DNA of 64,000 bases, taken from NCBI GenBank assembly GCA_001898995.1, contig MKVZ01000019.1, positions 1-64,000 on the forward strand, written 5' to 3'. Source of the stretch: Rhizobiales bacterium 63-22. Lineage in GTDB: Bacteria; Pseudomonadota; Alphaproteobacteria; Rhizobiales; Rhizobiaceae. Shown in pieces: positions 35,248-43,725 of the stretch. The notes beneath the pieces are model-generated. The model saw only the letters and a list, made by a program, of their open reading frames with translations, searched no databases and was not told where the DNA came from. Every line of letters starts with the position of its first letter. Position 1 is the stretch's first letter. The translations under genes and the position numbers were made by a program.

Positions 35248-35274
35248 GCCGGCAGGGGGTAAGCCCCCGCCGGC
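35248..35274. terminator. Bidirectional terminator
   Basis: GCCGGC-A-GGGGG then TAAG then CCCCC-GCCGGC makes a stem of about 11 bp with a bulge, in the 59-bp gap between the convergent genes ending at 35224 and 35284. Confidence 0.75.
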
Positions 35275-35283
35275 ATATTCGCG

Positions 35284-36582
35284 TTAAGCGGTGGCCGCCT
35301 TGAATCCCACCAATGCGCGGGTGAGGGCGTCCTTCGTGGCGACGATGTCGGCGTCGGTATGTGCCGCCGAGAGATACATCAGGCCGCGCGGCAACGGGTT
35401 CAGCCCGTTGAGCACACAGGCCTCGGTGAGTTTCAGCACCTTCACCTTGTCGGCCTTGCCGAGATCGCCGATGCGCTCCATGGTTCGCGTGCCGGCGAAA
35501 AGCTGAATGGCCGAGCCGATGCAATTGGCGCAAAGGTCGAGATCGAGCGCCTGCGCCCGGTCATTGAAATGGGTCTGGATGTCCTTCGCCATCGCGTTCA
35601 TGCGCGGATAGATATCCGCATGGGCGCGCAGATAGTCGAGGCAGGCGATCGCGGCACCCACCGAAAGCGGATTGCCGTTGAAAGTGCCGCGATGCAGCAC
35701 ACGCCCGTCCACCAGCGGCGCCATGACGGCGCGGCTGCCGGTGACGGCGCTGATCGGCAGGCCGGCGCCGAGCGCTTTGCCGAGCACGGCCATGTCGGGC
35801 GTGACGCCGAAGACCTGCTGCGCACCGCCGAGCGCCAGCCGGAAGCCGGAGATCACCTCGTCGAAGATCAGCACGGTGCCATGCCTGCGCGTCAGCTCGC
35901 GAACGGCCTGAAGGAAGCCCGTGGGCGGGGAGAAGCAGCCGGCATTGATCGCGGCGGCCTCCAGAATGACGGCGGCATATTCGTCTGACAGCACCGCCGC
36001 CAGCGCGTCGGCGTCGCCCCAGTCGACCAGTGTGACATTGCTCGCCGCCTGCGGGTCCTGTCCGGCCGAACTCGGCCCGTCATTGCCGGGATTGTTGGCG
36101 ATGTGGATATTGTCGAACCAGCCGTGGTAATTGGCGCGGAACTTGACGATCCGCGTGCGACCGGTGGCGGCGCGCGCGATGCGCAGCGCGAGTTGCACCG
36201 CCTCGGTGCCGCTGCTGACGAAGGAGGTCATTTCGGCGCAGGGCACGGTTTCGGCGATCAGTTCCGCCAGACGGCCTTCGCCGCTGTGGACGCTCGCCGT
36301 CCGGAACCCCTTGTCGATTTCCGCCTTCAGCCGCTCGATCACCGGCGCCGGGCTATGGCCGAGGATCAGCGGGCCGTAGCCCATGGTGTAGTCGATGTAG
36401 TCATTGCCGTCGATATCGGTGACGATGGCGCCCTGCGCGCGTTCGATCGCCAGCGGCACGGGGCGCTGGGCCGCGCGCGGCGTGGAGGAAACGCCGTTGG
36501 CGAGGAATTGCGAGGCATAGTCGCGATAGCGCAAGGAACCGGAAAAGGCCGGATGGGAGGAGGACGGGGCTGCGCTGCTCAT
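35284..36582 (-). CDS. Class III PLP aminotransferase (GSA-aminomutase-like)
   Basis: 432 residues of the fold-type I class III family. Landmarks: TDIDGNDYIDYTMGYGPLIL, TSFVSSGTEAVQLALRIARA, YHGWFDN, LIFDEVISGFRL and the PLP lysine in VLGKALGAGLPIS. It resembles glutamate-1-semialdehyde aminomutases but sits next to transporter and catabolic genes, so it is more likely a catabolic omega-amino acid transaminase. It is preceded on the minus strand by a repeat/hairpin that separates it from the NitT/TauT transporter genes. Confidence 0.88.
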   Translation of the reverse strand: MSSAAPSSSHPAFSGSLRYRDYASQFLANGVSSTPRAAQRPVPLAIERAQGAIVTDIDGNDYIDYTMGYGPLILGHSPAPVIERLKAEIDKGFRTASVHSGEGRLAELIAETVPCAEMTSFVSSGTEAVQLALRIARAATGRTRIVKFRANYHGWFDNIHIANNPGNDGPSSAGQDPQAASNVTLVDWGDADALAAVLSDEYAAVILEAAAINAGCFSPPTGFLQAVRELTRRHGTVLIFDEVISGFRLALGGAQQVFGVTPDMAVLGKALGAGLPISAVTGSRAVMAPLVDGRVLHRGTFNGNPLSVGAAIACLDYLRAHADIYPRMNAMAKDIQTHFNDRAQALDLDLCANCIGSAIQLFAGTRTMERIGDLGKADKVKVLKLTEACVLNGLNPLPRGLMYLSAAHTDADIVATKDALTRALVGFKAATA

Positions 36583-36600
36583 GGGATCATTCTTTCATGA

Positions 36601-36696
36601 GAGCATTTCTGGCAAAAGTGCGAAGCGGTTTTGCTGGAAATGCGTAAACAAACAGATAGAGCGGTTCCACGATTCCATGAAAACAGGAACCGCTCT
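36601..36696. repeat. Palindromic repeat plus GAGCGGTTCC hairpin
   Basis: A GAGCATTTCTGGCAAAAGTG...AGCGGTTTTGCTGGAAATGCG dyad (36601-36644) is followed by GAGCGGTTCC (36659-36668) paired with GGAACCGCTC (36686-36695). The same two units occur at 52606-52754. The strong 10-bp hairpin could terminate transcription from the minus-strand transporter operon. Confidence 0.7.
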
Positions 36697-36728
36697 TGCG
36701 ATTGGCGGGCGGGGCGGCGGCGGAGCCG

Positions 36729-37499
36729 TCAGTGCTCCCCGGCCCAGAAGACGATACGGCGGCGGGCGATGCCGACGATGGAGTGCATCGTCATGCCGAT
36801 GACGGCCAGCACCACCAGCACGGCGAACATGCCGGCAATGTTGAACTGCTCGTTGAATTGCAGGATCATCTTGCCGAGGCCCATCTGCGCGCCGACGAAC
36901 TCCGCCACGATGGCGCCGACCAGCGCGAAGACCACACCGAGGCCAAGCCCGGCGAAGACATAGGGCAGGGAATTGGGCACCCGGACCTTCATCAGGATCT
37001 GGAACCGGTTGGCGCCGAAGGCCTTCAGCATCTGCACCTCCTCTCGGCCCGATGCCTGAAGCCCGGCGATCGTGTTGACCAGCATCGGGAAGAAGGCGAT
37101 CAGCCCGGCCATGACGATTTTGGATGTGAGGCCGTAGCCGAACCATTGCAGGAAGATCGGGGCGAGCGCCACGCTCGGAATGGTCTGGAAGGCGACGATA
37201 TAGGGCATCAGGCTGAGGTCGAGGAGGCGCACCTGCGAGATCAGCACGCCCAGCACCACGGCGATGACGATGCCAAGCGCATAACCTGCCAGTACCTCGT
37301 ACATGGTAACCTGGAAATTCGCCCAGAAAATGGAACTTGTCAGCAGCGACCATAGCTGCCTGGCCACGACGGTGGGAGCGGGCAGGACGAAGGCGGGCGT
37401 ATCGGTCGCCCATACGTAGAATTGCCATCCGCCCGTCACGATGAAGAAGACGAGGACGACCAGCACGGCCTGTGTCAGTTTCGAGTTTTCGTTTTGCAT
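36729..37499 (-). CDS. ABC transporter permease (NitT/TauT type)
   Basis: 256 residues from ATG 37499; an upstream open frame overlapping the ATPase gene is not used. About six membrane helices, with TVLAGYALGIVIAV-like family features and the EAA region EVQMLKAFGANRFQILMKVR near residue 160. It belongs with the ATPase and binding-protein genes that precede it, in an importer like SsuABC/TauABC. Confidence 0.9.
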   Translation of the reverse strand: MQNENSKLTQAVLVVLVFFIVTGGWQFYVWATDTPAFVLPAPTVVARQLWSLLTSSIFWANFQVTMYEVLAGYALGIVIAVVLGVLISQVRLLDLSLMPYIVAFQTIPSVALAPIFLQWFGYGLTSKIVMAGLIAFFPMLVNTIAGLQASGREEVQMLKAFGANRFQILMKVRVPNSLPYVFAGLGLGVVFALVGAIVAEFVGAQMGLGKMILQFNEQFNIAGMFAVLVVLAVIGMTMHSIVGIARRRIVFWAGEH

Positions 37500-37549
37500 C
37501 GGACTATCTCGCGGAAAAGATGATGTGCGGGCGAAGCGGAAGCCTCCGG

Positions 37550-38329
37550 TCAGTCGATCATCGAGCTGTCGTTGAAGTGACCGCGAATGCGGGCCAGAAC
37601 GTCCTCGGCATGGGCGAGATCGCCCAGCTTGCGCTCGCGCGGCAGCGTTACGGGGATAATCTCGCTGATGCGGCCGGGACGCGGGCTCATCACCACCACC
37701 CGGTCGGCGAGGAACACGGCTTCCGGGATGGAGTGGGTGACGAAGATCACCGTCTTGCCGCTGCGCATCCAGATGCGCTGGAGTTCGGTGTTGAGGAATT
37801 CGCGCGTCATGGCGTCGAGCGCGCCGAACGGCTCGTCCATCAGCAGTACCTTGGGGTCGCGCACCAGCGCCCGGCAGATGCCGGCGCGCTGGCGCATACC
37901 GCCCGAAAGCTCGCGCGGATATTTGTTCTCGAACCCCTTGAGGCCGATCATCTCCATCAGCTCCAGCGCACGCTCGGTATAGGCCTTGCGGTCGAGCCGC
38001 ATCAGTTCCACCGGGAGAAGGATGTTCTCCAGAATGGTGCGCCATGGCAGAAGCGTCGGTTCCTGAAAAACGACCCCGACTTCCGGCGACGGTTTGGTGA
38101 TCGCCTTGTCGCCAAGACGCGCCTCGCCACCGAATCGGCCTTCGAGGCCGGCCAGTATCTTGAGAAGCGTGGTCTTGCCGCATCCGGAAGGACCGACCAG
38201 CGCAATGAACTCACCGTCGACAATGTCCAGATGGACCTTGTCCAGCGCCACGGTGATGTCACCGGTGCGCGTGTGATATTGCTTGGTCAGCCCGTTGATC
38301 CGGATCAGTGGCGCGGAAGTGGTACCCAT
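37550..38329 (-). CDS. ABC transporter ATP-binding protein (NitT/TauT type)
   Basis: 259 residues. Walker A LVGPSGCGKTTLLKIL, Q-loop VVFQEPTLLPWRT, signature ELSGGMRQRAGICRA, Walker B VLLMDEPFGALD, His in FVTHSIPEAVFLADRVV. Typical SsuB/TauB-like. ATG 38329 is chosen since AAGGAC is too close to ATG 38335. Confidence 0.92.
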   Translation of the reverse strand: MGTTSAPLIRINGLTKQYHTRTGDITVALDKVHLDIVDGEFIALVGPSGCGKTTLLKILAGLEGRFGGEARLGDKAITKPSPEVGVVFQEPTLLPWRTILENILLPVELMRLDRKAYTERALELMEMIGLKGFENKYPRELSGGMRQRAGICRALVRDPKVLLMDEPFGALDAMTREFLNTELQRIWMRSGKTVIFVTHSIPEAVFLADRVVVMSPRPGRISEIIPVTLPRERKLGDLAHAEDVLARIRGHFNDSSMID

Positions 38330-38362
38330 CGTCATGTCCTTCGGTCGGGGTCGGTCTGTGGC

Positions 38363-39424
38363 TTATTTCTTTTCCACGATCTTCTTTTCATCGAAGTCGT
38401 AGATCTTGGGCATCAGCGAGCCGTCCCAGACCTGCGCCACGGTCATTTTCTTTTCGATCTGGCCTGTGTCGAGGGCGAAGTTCAGCACAGCCTCCCAGCG
38501 GTCGGCGGGCAGGTTCAGCCACTCGCCCCAGGTAGCCGGATCGGGCTTGTCGGCGGGAATGGAATCGGCCAGCGCGATCTTCATGGCCGCCAGGGTATTT
38601 TTCGCCGCCTCGCCGTTCGGATCGTTCGCGCCGGCAAGCTGCGGGAATTCCGCGAATGAGAGCTTCAGCGCGCTTTCGGGATAGAGCTTCGTATAGATGA
38701 TGCCCTTGTAGGCCGCACGCATGAAACCGGCGAGTTCTTCCGGCTTGGTCTTGAGCGTCTTGTCGCTCGTAATCATGGTCACGCTGAACAGCTTCGACAT
38801 TTCGTCCGGGCGCTTGAGAAAGGTGAGTTCGATCCCGTTCTGGCCCATGACGGTGAAGCTGTCGGAATAGCTGTCGACGGCGTCGATCTGGTTGGCCTTG
38901 AGGGCGGCGGCAGCGCGTGCGCCCGCGCCGACCGGCACGATGGTCACGTCGGTTTCCTTGAGGCCGGCGATCTTGAGATTGGCGCGCAGATCCGCATAGG
39001 AGGCCGAGGCGAGGCTGATGACGCCGATGCGCTTGCCCTTGAGGTCGGCGAGCGACTTGATGGCCGATCCCTTCGGCACGGCGATGAAATAGGGCCACTG
39101 CACGGTAAAGCCGGCGAAGGCCTTGATCGGCACGCCTTTCTCGATCGCCGCGGCGATGTTGGCGGAAGAGGCCTCGCCGACATCGGCCGAACCCGACGCC
39201 ACCGCCTGGATGGCGGCGGTAGAGCCATCGGTGTAAAGGATGGAGGGGTTGAGCTTCTCTTCCTTGAAGTAGCCGAGCTGCTTCGGAACGGCAAAGGAGA
39301 AGGTTTCCTCGCCGGCGGTGATGGTGTTGCGGGCGAGCGCCCATGTGAAATTGGTGTCGGCGGCCTTGGCCCCGGCAGTCATGCCGAGGCAGAGAGCCAT
39401 TGCGGTTAAAACGGTATATTTCAT
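38363..39424 (-). CDS. ABC transporter substrate-binding protein (NMT1/THI5-like)
   Basis: 353 residues with signal peptide MKYTVLTAMALCLGMTAGAKA. Mature features: FSFAVPKQLGYFKEEKLNP, DGSTAAIQAVASGSADVGEA and LKGKRIGVISLASASYADL, typical of NitT/TauT-type binding proteins for small organic anions, thiamine precursors or aromatic acids. It lies directly downstream of the catabolic genes, suggesting it imports their substrate. Confidence 0.9.
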   Translation of the reverse strand: MKYTVLTAMALCLGMTAGAKAADTNFTWALARNTITAGEETFSFAVPKQLGYFKEEKLNPSILYTDGSTAAIQAVASGSADVGEASSANIAAAIEKGVPIKAFAGFTVQWPYFIAVPKGSAIKSLADLKGKRIGVISLASASYADLRANLKIAGLKETDVTIVPVGAGARAAAALKANQIDAVDSYSDSFTVMGQNGIELTFLKRPDEMSKLFSVTMITSDKTLKTKPEELAGFMRAAYKGIIYTKLYPESALKLSFAEFPQLAGANDPNGEAAKNTLAAMKIALADSIPADKPDPATWGEWLNLPADRWEAVLNFALDTGQIEKKMTVAQVWDGSLMPKIYDFDEKKIVEKK

Positions 39425-39463
39425 GGTTGATGATCCCCTTTTGGTCTGGTTGGGTTGATCGGA

Positions 39464-40198
39464 TTATTTCAGGAGGCCGGGTGCCGCGACGGCCTGCATC
39501 CAGGGCGAGGGCGCACCCCAGCCGGCGGTCAGGCTCCAGACGCTGCAAATATTGGAGGCGAGCACCGGAACGGCGATCTCGTGCGCGGTGGCGGCCATCA
39601 TGTCGATGGTGCGCATGCCGGTGCCGCTCAGGATGATCGCGCCGTCCGGTGCCGCATCCATACGCTTCAGCGCATTGCCGATCTCGGCCGGCGTCACATG
39701 ATAGGCGACGAGCTTGTCCTCGAACTGGCTCACGCTATGGACGCGATAGCCCGCATCGGTCCAATAGCGCACGGCAAGCTCGGTCTGGTAGTTGGGATAG
39801 GGCGACATCAGGCTGACCGTGTCGATGCCGAGCTTCTTCAGCGCCTTGTCGATGGCGATGGTGCCGGTTTCGACCGGGATGCCCGCCTGATCCGACAGCC
39901 GGTCGCACAATTCGCGGTCGCCCTTGGGCGAAAGACGATATTGCGAGCCGGTGAGCGCGATCGCGATGGCGTCGAGCTTCAGCGAGCCGAAGCCCTTGAT
40001 CATCTGTGGGAAGCTGTCGACATAGCCGCGATTGCGGTCGTCGAGACTGCCCGGCAGCACCGGCAAGCGCATGGTGTGCAGCGCCACATCGGCGGGCAGC
40101 AGCACCGGATATTCGATCTCCACGGTCGGGTTGGCCGGAGGCACCAGACCGCCGAAGCGGAATTTCGGTGCGGGAAGGGCTGGGAGAGGGGTGGTCAT
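39464..40198 (-). CDS. Asp/Glu racemase-superfamily protein (maleate isomerase/arylmalonate decarboxylase-like) lacking catalytic Cys
   Basis: 244 residues. The start FRFGGLVPPANPTVEIEYP and later LSGTGMRTIDMM and PVLASNICSVW match maleate cis-trans isomerases and arylmalonate decarboxylases. Those enzymes use one or two cysteines. Here the first site reads ALTGSQY (about 81-87) and the second LSGTG (Gly192), so both expected cysteines look replaced; Cys218 lies in a different motif. It may be an isomerase or decarboxylase using another residue, or a non-catalytic member. Confidence 0.75.
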   Translation of the reverse strand: MTTPLPALPAPKFRFGGLVPPANPTVEIEYPVLLPADVALHTMRLPVLPGSLDDRNRGYVDSFPQMIKGFGSLKLDAIAIALTGSQYRLSPKGDRELCDRLSDQAGIPVETGTIAIDKALKKLGIDTVSLMSPYPNYQTELAVRYWTDAGYRVHSVSQFEDKLVAYHVTPAEIGNALKRMDAAPDGAIILSGTGMRTIDMMAATAHEIAVPVLASNICSVWSLTAGWGAPSPWMQAVAAPGLLK

Positions 40199-40218
40199 GG
40201 AAGCGGTTTCCTCAAAAA

Positions 40219-41388
40219 TCAGGTGCGGGCGGGAAGCTCGACCATGTCGAGCATGGCGGTCTGCGCCAGATAGGCGCGGGCCTTGTCCTTGTCGGAGAGC
40301 AGCCCTTCCACCTTGGCGATCCAGGCCTTTTCCTGCGAGACCATCGTGTCGGTGCGCGGCAGAAGCATGTCGCGGCTGACGCGATGGCGCTCGGCGGCAA
40401 CAGCGTCGAGTGGCGCGCGCGTGCCGGTGCGCACGGCGTCGGCCATGGCATTGGCGATGACGAAACCGTCATGGATGCCGCAATTCATGTTCATGCCGCC
40501 GCGCGTATTGGTCAGATGCAGCGCGTCGCCCGCAAGGAAGACATTGCCGGCAAAGCCCGCCGAAGCGAGGCATTTGCGCGCCGCATAGCAATCCTTGTCC
40601 ACCACGTTCGGCATGGTGAAACCCGGGATCAGCGCACGAAGGCGCTCCAGCGCCCATGCGTCGGTGAGCGCTGTTTCCTCCGAAATGCCTTCCGGCACGC
40701 GCAGGATCACGCGCCAGTTGTCGGGCATGTGCAGGAAGCTGACCGAATGGGTCTTGCCGACCAGATAGGTGACGGGGCCGATATCCCTGACCACGTCGCG
40801 GATAGTGTCGTCGGTGCGGATACGGAGCTGGAAGCCCGGATAGGCAGAACCGTCGAAACTGATGCCGGCCGCCTGACGCACGGCGCTGTGCGCGCCGTCC
40901 GCGCCGAGCAGGAAGCGCGCGGTGACGGTCTCGCTGCCGCTTCCGTTGCCCACGGTCACGGCGACGCTCTCGCCCCGATCCTCTACGCCGAGAAATTCGG
41001 CGTTGAAGCGGAAATCGACATTGGGGAAGCCTTGCAGCTTTTCCAGAAGGATCGGCGTCAGCAGCGACTGTTCGAGATGCTTGCGGAAGGGAAACGGCGT
41101 CACGCCTTCCAGAAGCCCGAAGGTGAGTTCGCCCAATATGCCGCCCTCGACGGTGCGGTATTGCAGCCGGTCGATATGCAGCGCCTGCCGGCTGAACGCC
41201 TCATAGACGCCGACGCGGTCGAGAATATCGAGCGTCGGCGCATGGAAGGTCGAGGCCTTCGAGACGCGGTTGAGTTCGGCGCGCTTCTCGAAGACGGCCA
41301 CCCGCAGGCCGGCTTCGGCCAGAACGAGCGCCGCCACCAGACCTACCGGCCCGGCACCCGCCACGATGACATCACGATCCAACATCAT
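40219..41388 (-). CDS. FAD-dependent aromatic-ring monooxygenase (class A)
   Basis: 389 residues. GxGxxG motif VIVAGAGPVGLVAALV, the DG motif LLGADGAHSAVR and the GD motif VFLAGDALHLTNTRGG are all present. Related enzymes hydroxylate phenols or hydroxypyridines (6-hydroxynicotinate, 3-hydroxybenzoate). ATG 41388 has GAGAGG upstream. It is surrounded by an amidase, a cyclic amidohydrolase and an isomerase-like gene, which favours an N-heterocyclic substrate. Confidence 0.88.
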   Translation of the reverse strand: MMLDRDVIVAGAGPVGLVAALVLAEAGLRVAVFEKRAELNRVSKASTFHAPTLDILDRVGVYEAFSRQALHIDRLQYRTVEGGILGELTFGLLEGVTPFPFRKHLEQSLLTPILLEKLQGFPNVDFRFNAEFLGVEDRGESVAVTVGNGSGSETVTARFLLGADGAHSAVRQAAGISFDGSAYPGFQLRIRTDDTIRDVVRDIGPVTYLVGKTHSVSFLHMPDNWRVILRVPEGISEETALTDAWALERLRALIPGFTMPNVVDKDCYAARKCLASAGFAGNVFLAGDALHLTNTRGGMNMNCGIHDGFVIANAMADAVRTGTRAPLDAVAAERHRVSRDMLLPRTDTMVSQEKAWIAKVEGLLSDKDKARAYLAQTAMLDMVELPART

Positions 41389-41406
41389 TGATCCTCTCAA
41401 GCCTGA

Positions 41407-42954
41407 TCAGCGGCGGACGAACGGATTGGGAATGTTGGTCTCGGTGGAAATCCAGACGCTCTTCAATTCCATATATTCCTTCATGCCCGCGATGCCGCAT
41501 TCGCGCCCGACGCCGCTCATCTTGAAGCCGCCGAAGGGCGAGGTGACGCTGGTGGAGCGATAGTTGTTGATCCAGATCGTGCCCGCGCGCACGCGGTTCG
41601 ACATGTTGATGGCGCGGCCGATGGACTGGGTCCAGATGCCGGCGGCGAGGCCGAACTCGATGTCGTTGGCGATCCGCACCGCGTCGTCCTCGTCCTTGAA
41701 GCGGATGATGGAGAGGATCGGCCCGAACACTTCCTCCTGCGCGATGCGCATGTTGTTTTCGACCTCGACGAAGACGGTCGGCTCGAAGAACAGCCCGTTG
41801 GGGCAGCCCGGCACCTTTGCCGGTTTTCCTCCGAGCGCGAGCTTCGCGCCGTCGGCCAGCGCGACCTCCACATAGGACTTCACCTTCTCGAATTGCGGCT
41901 TGGTCGAGATCGGCGCGATCTGCGAATCCGGCTCGCCCGGATGGCCGAATTTCGCCTGCTTCACCGTCTCGATCAGCCGGGCGACGAAGGCGTCGTAGAT
42001 GCTGTCCTGCACCAGAAGGCGCGAGCCCGCCACGCAGGTCTGGCCGGAGGCGGCGAAGATGCCGGCAATCGCGCCTTTCAGCGCATTGTCCATGTCGGCG
42101 TCCTCGAAGATGATGTTGGGCGACTTGCCGCCGAGTTCCAGCGTCACGCGCTTCATGTGCTTTGCGGCTTTTTCGTTGATCATCTGACCGGCGATCGGGC
42201 CGCCGGTAAAGGCGATGCGCTCCACATGCGGATGGCTGACGAGCGCGTCGCCCACTTCCGCGCCAAGGCCGGTCACGACGTTGACGATGCCCTTCGGCAC
42301 ACCGGCCTTGTCGAAGATCTTCATCAGTTCGATCAGCGACGCGGAGGTGAATTCCGACGGCTTCAGCACGACCGTATTGCCGGCGGCGAGCGCAGGGGCG
42401 ATCTTCATGCTGGCGAGCGGCAGCGGCGAGTTCCACGGCGTGATGCAGGCCACCACGCCCAGCGGCTCGTATTTGGTGTAGTTGAGCACGCCCGGCTTGT
42501 CGGTCGGGATCACCGAGCCTTCGATCTTGTCGGCCAGACCGCCGTAATAATAGTAGTAATTGGCCATGTAGCGCATCTGCATGGACAGTTCGGCGATCAG
42601 CTTGCCGTTGTCGCGCTGCTCGACATAGGCGAGCCAGTCGGCATTCTCGGTGACGAGATCGCCGATGCGGCGCAGCATCGCGCCGCGCTGGCTCGGATTC
42701 ATCTTCGGCCATTCGCCCTCGGTGAAGGCGCGGTGCGCGGCCTTCGCCGCGCGGTCCACGTCTTCCGGCGTGCCGCGCGTGATGCGCGCCCAGACCTCGC
42801 CCGTGACCGGATCGACGGATTCGATCATGTCGCGGCCGTCGGTGGCGGTGAATTCACCGTCGATATACATGCCGTAGAGACGCACGCCTTCGGCGTCGGC
42901 CTTGGTCTGCGGCAGGGTGGTTTCGGGCGCCTTGGGCGTGAAAGTCGTGGTCAT
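41407..42954 (-). CDS. Aldehyde dehydrogenase
   Basis: 515 residues. ITPWN (Asn174), LELGGKSP (Glu273) and GQTCVAGSR (Cys307) are present. It has a 25-residue N-terminal extension and a run of five tyrosines before GGLADKIEGS. It resembles the enzyme at 9408 more than the one at 180. It probably oxidises a semialdehyde from ring or amide cleavage in this operon. Confidence 0.92.
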   Translation of the reverse strand: MTTTFTPKAPETTLPQTKADAEGVRLYGMYIDGEFTATDGRDMIESVDPVTGEVWARITRGTPEDVDRAAKAAHRAFTEGEWPKMNPSQRGAMLRRIGDLVTENADWLAYVEQRDNGKLIAELSMQMRYMANYYYYYGGLADKIEGSVIPTDKPGVLNYTKYEPLGVVACITPWNSPLPLASMKIAPALAAGNTVVLKPSEFTSASLIELMKIFDKAGVPKGIVNVVTGLGAEVGDALVSHPHVERIAFTGGPIAGQMINEKAAKHMKRVTLELGGKSPNIIFEDADMDNALKGAIAGIFAASGQTCVAGSRLLVQDSIYDAFVARLIETVKQAKFGHPGEPDSQIAPISTKPQFEKVKSYVEVALADGAKLALGGKPAKVPGCPNGLFFEPTVFVEVENNMRIAQEEVFGPILSIIRFKDEDDAVRIANDIEFGLAAGIWTQSIGRAINMSNRVRAGTIWINNYRSTSVTSPFGGFKMSGVGRECGIAGMKEYMELKSVWISTETNIPNPFVRR

Positions 42955-42984
42955 GGCGTTGTTCTTCCGGTGACGGTATGGGGT

Positions 42985-43698
42985 TCAGCCGCGCTTGGGC
43001 AGCGCGCGCAGGTAATCGACGACCTCGTCCGTCGGGATGACGTCGACATATTTGCAGTTGAGGTCGAACAGGTTGATGGCGTGGCTCGCCTCGAACCGGT
43101 CGAAGGCGGTTTCCTCCGGAATCACCACCTTGAAATTGAACGAATAGGCGTCCACGGCGGTGGCGCGCAGGCAGCCCGACGTGGTGCAGCCGACGAGGAT
43201 CAGCGTATCCACGTCGAGGAAATTGAGCTGGCTCATGAAGGTGGTGCCGAAGAAGCAGGACGGCTTCTGCTTGGAGATCAGCATGTCCTGCGGGCGCGGC
43301 GCCAGCGGCTCCACGGTGCGGGTGGCATGGGTGCCGGCGATGACGGTCTTCTCGCCGCCGCGATGGTTCTTGCCCACCTGCACGCCAGAATCGAGCAGGT
43401 CGGGACGGCGGCCGCTTTCGGTGTAGAAGACCGGCAGGTTCTTCTCGCGCGCCAGTTCCAGAAGGGGCACGATGTGCTCCACCGCCGCCCATGCCTCGCG
43501 GCCGCAATGGGTGCGGTACTGCTTGAGGCCCTCCAGAATGTCCTCCGGCGTGTCGCCGCAGAAATTATACTGCACATCAATGATGAAGAGCGCCGGACGC
43601 GTGCCGAATCCGCCGCGCTTGCCGTAACCGGCGGCCTTGTAGACCTGCTTGTCGCGCTCGGTCAGGAAACGGTCCCAGATTCTCGTCTTCTCGGTCAT
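42985..43698 (-). CDS. Isochorismatase-fold cysteine amidohydrolase (N-carbamoylsarcosine/maleamate amidase-like)
   Basis: 237 residues. The catalytic triad is visible: Asp41 in FIIDVQYNF, Lys145 (or 143) in ISKQKPSCFFGT and Cys176 in VGCTTSGCLRA. The long N-terminal helix and the CTTSGC motif are those of N-carbamoylsarcosine amidases and maleamate amidohydrolases, which release ammonia from an N-carbamoyl or amide substrate. The next gene upstream in the operon is a cyclic amidohydrolase. Confidence 0.88.
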   Translation of the reverse strand: MTEKTRIWDRFLTERDKQVYKAAGYGKRGGFGTRPALFIIDVQYNFCGDTPEDILEGLKQYRTHCGREAWAAVEHIVPLLELAREKNLPVFYTESGRRPDLLDSGVQVGKNHRGGEKTVIAGTHATRTVEPLAPRPQDMLISKQKPSCFFGTTFMSQLNFLDVDTLILVGCTTSGCLRATAVDAYSFNFKVVIPEETAFDRFEASHAINLFDLNCKYVDVIPTDEVVDYLRALPKRG

Positions 43699-43725
43699 GT
43701 TCTTGCTCTCGCGGTTTGAATGGGT

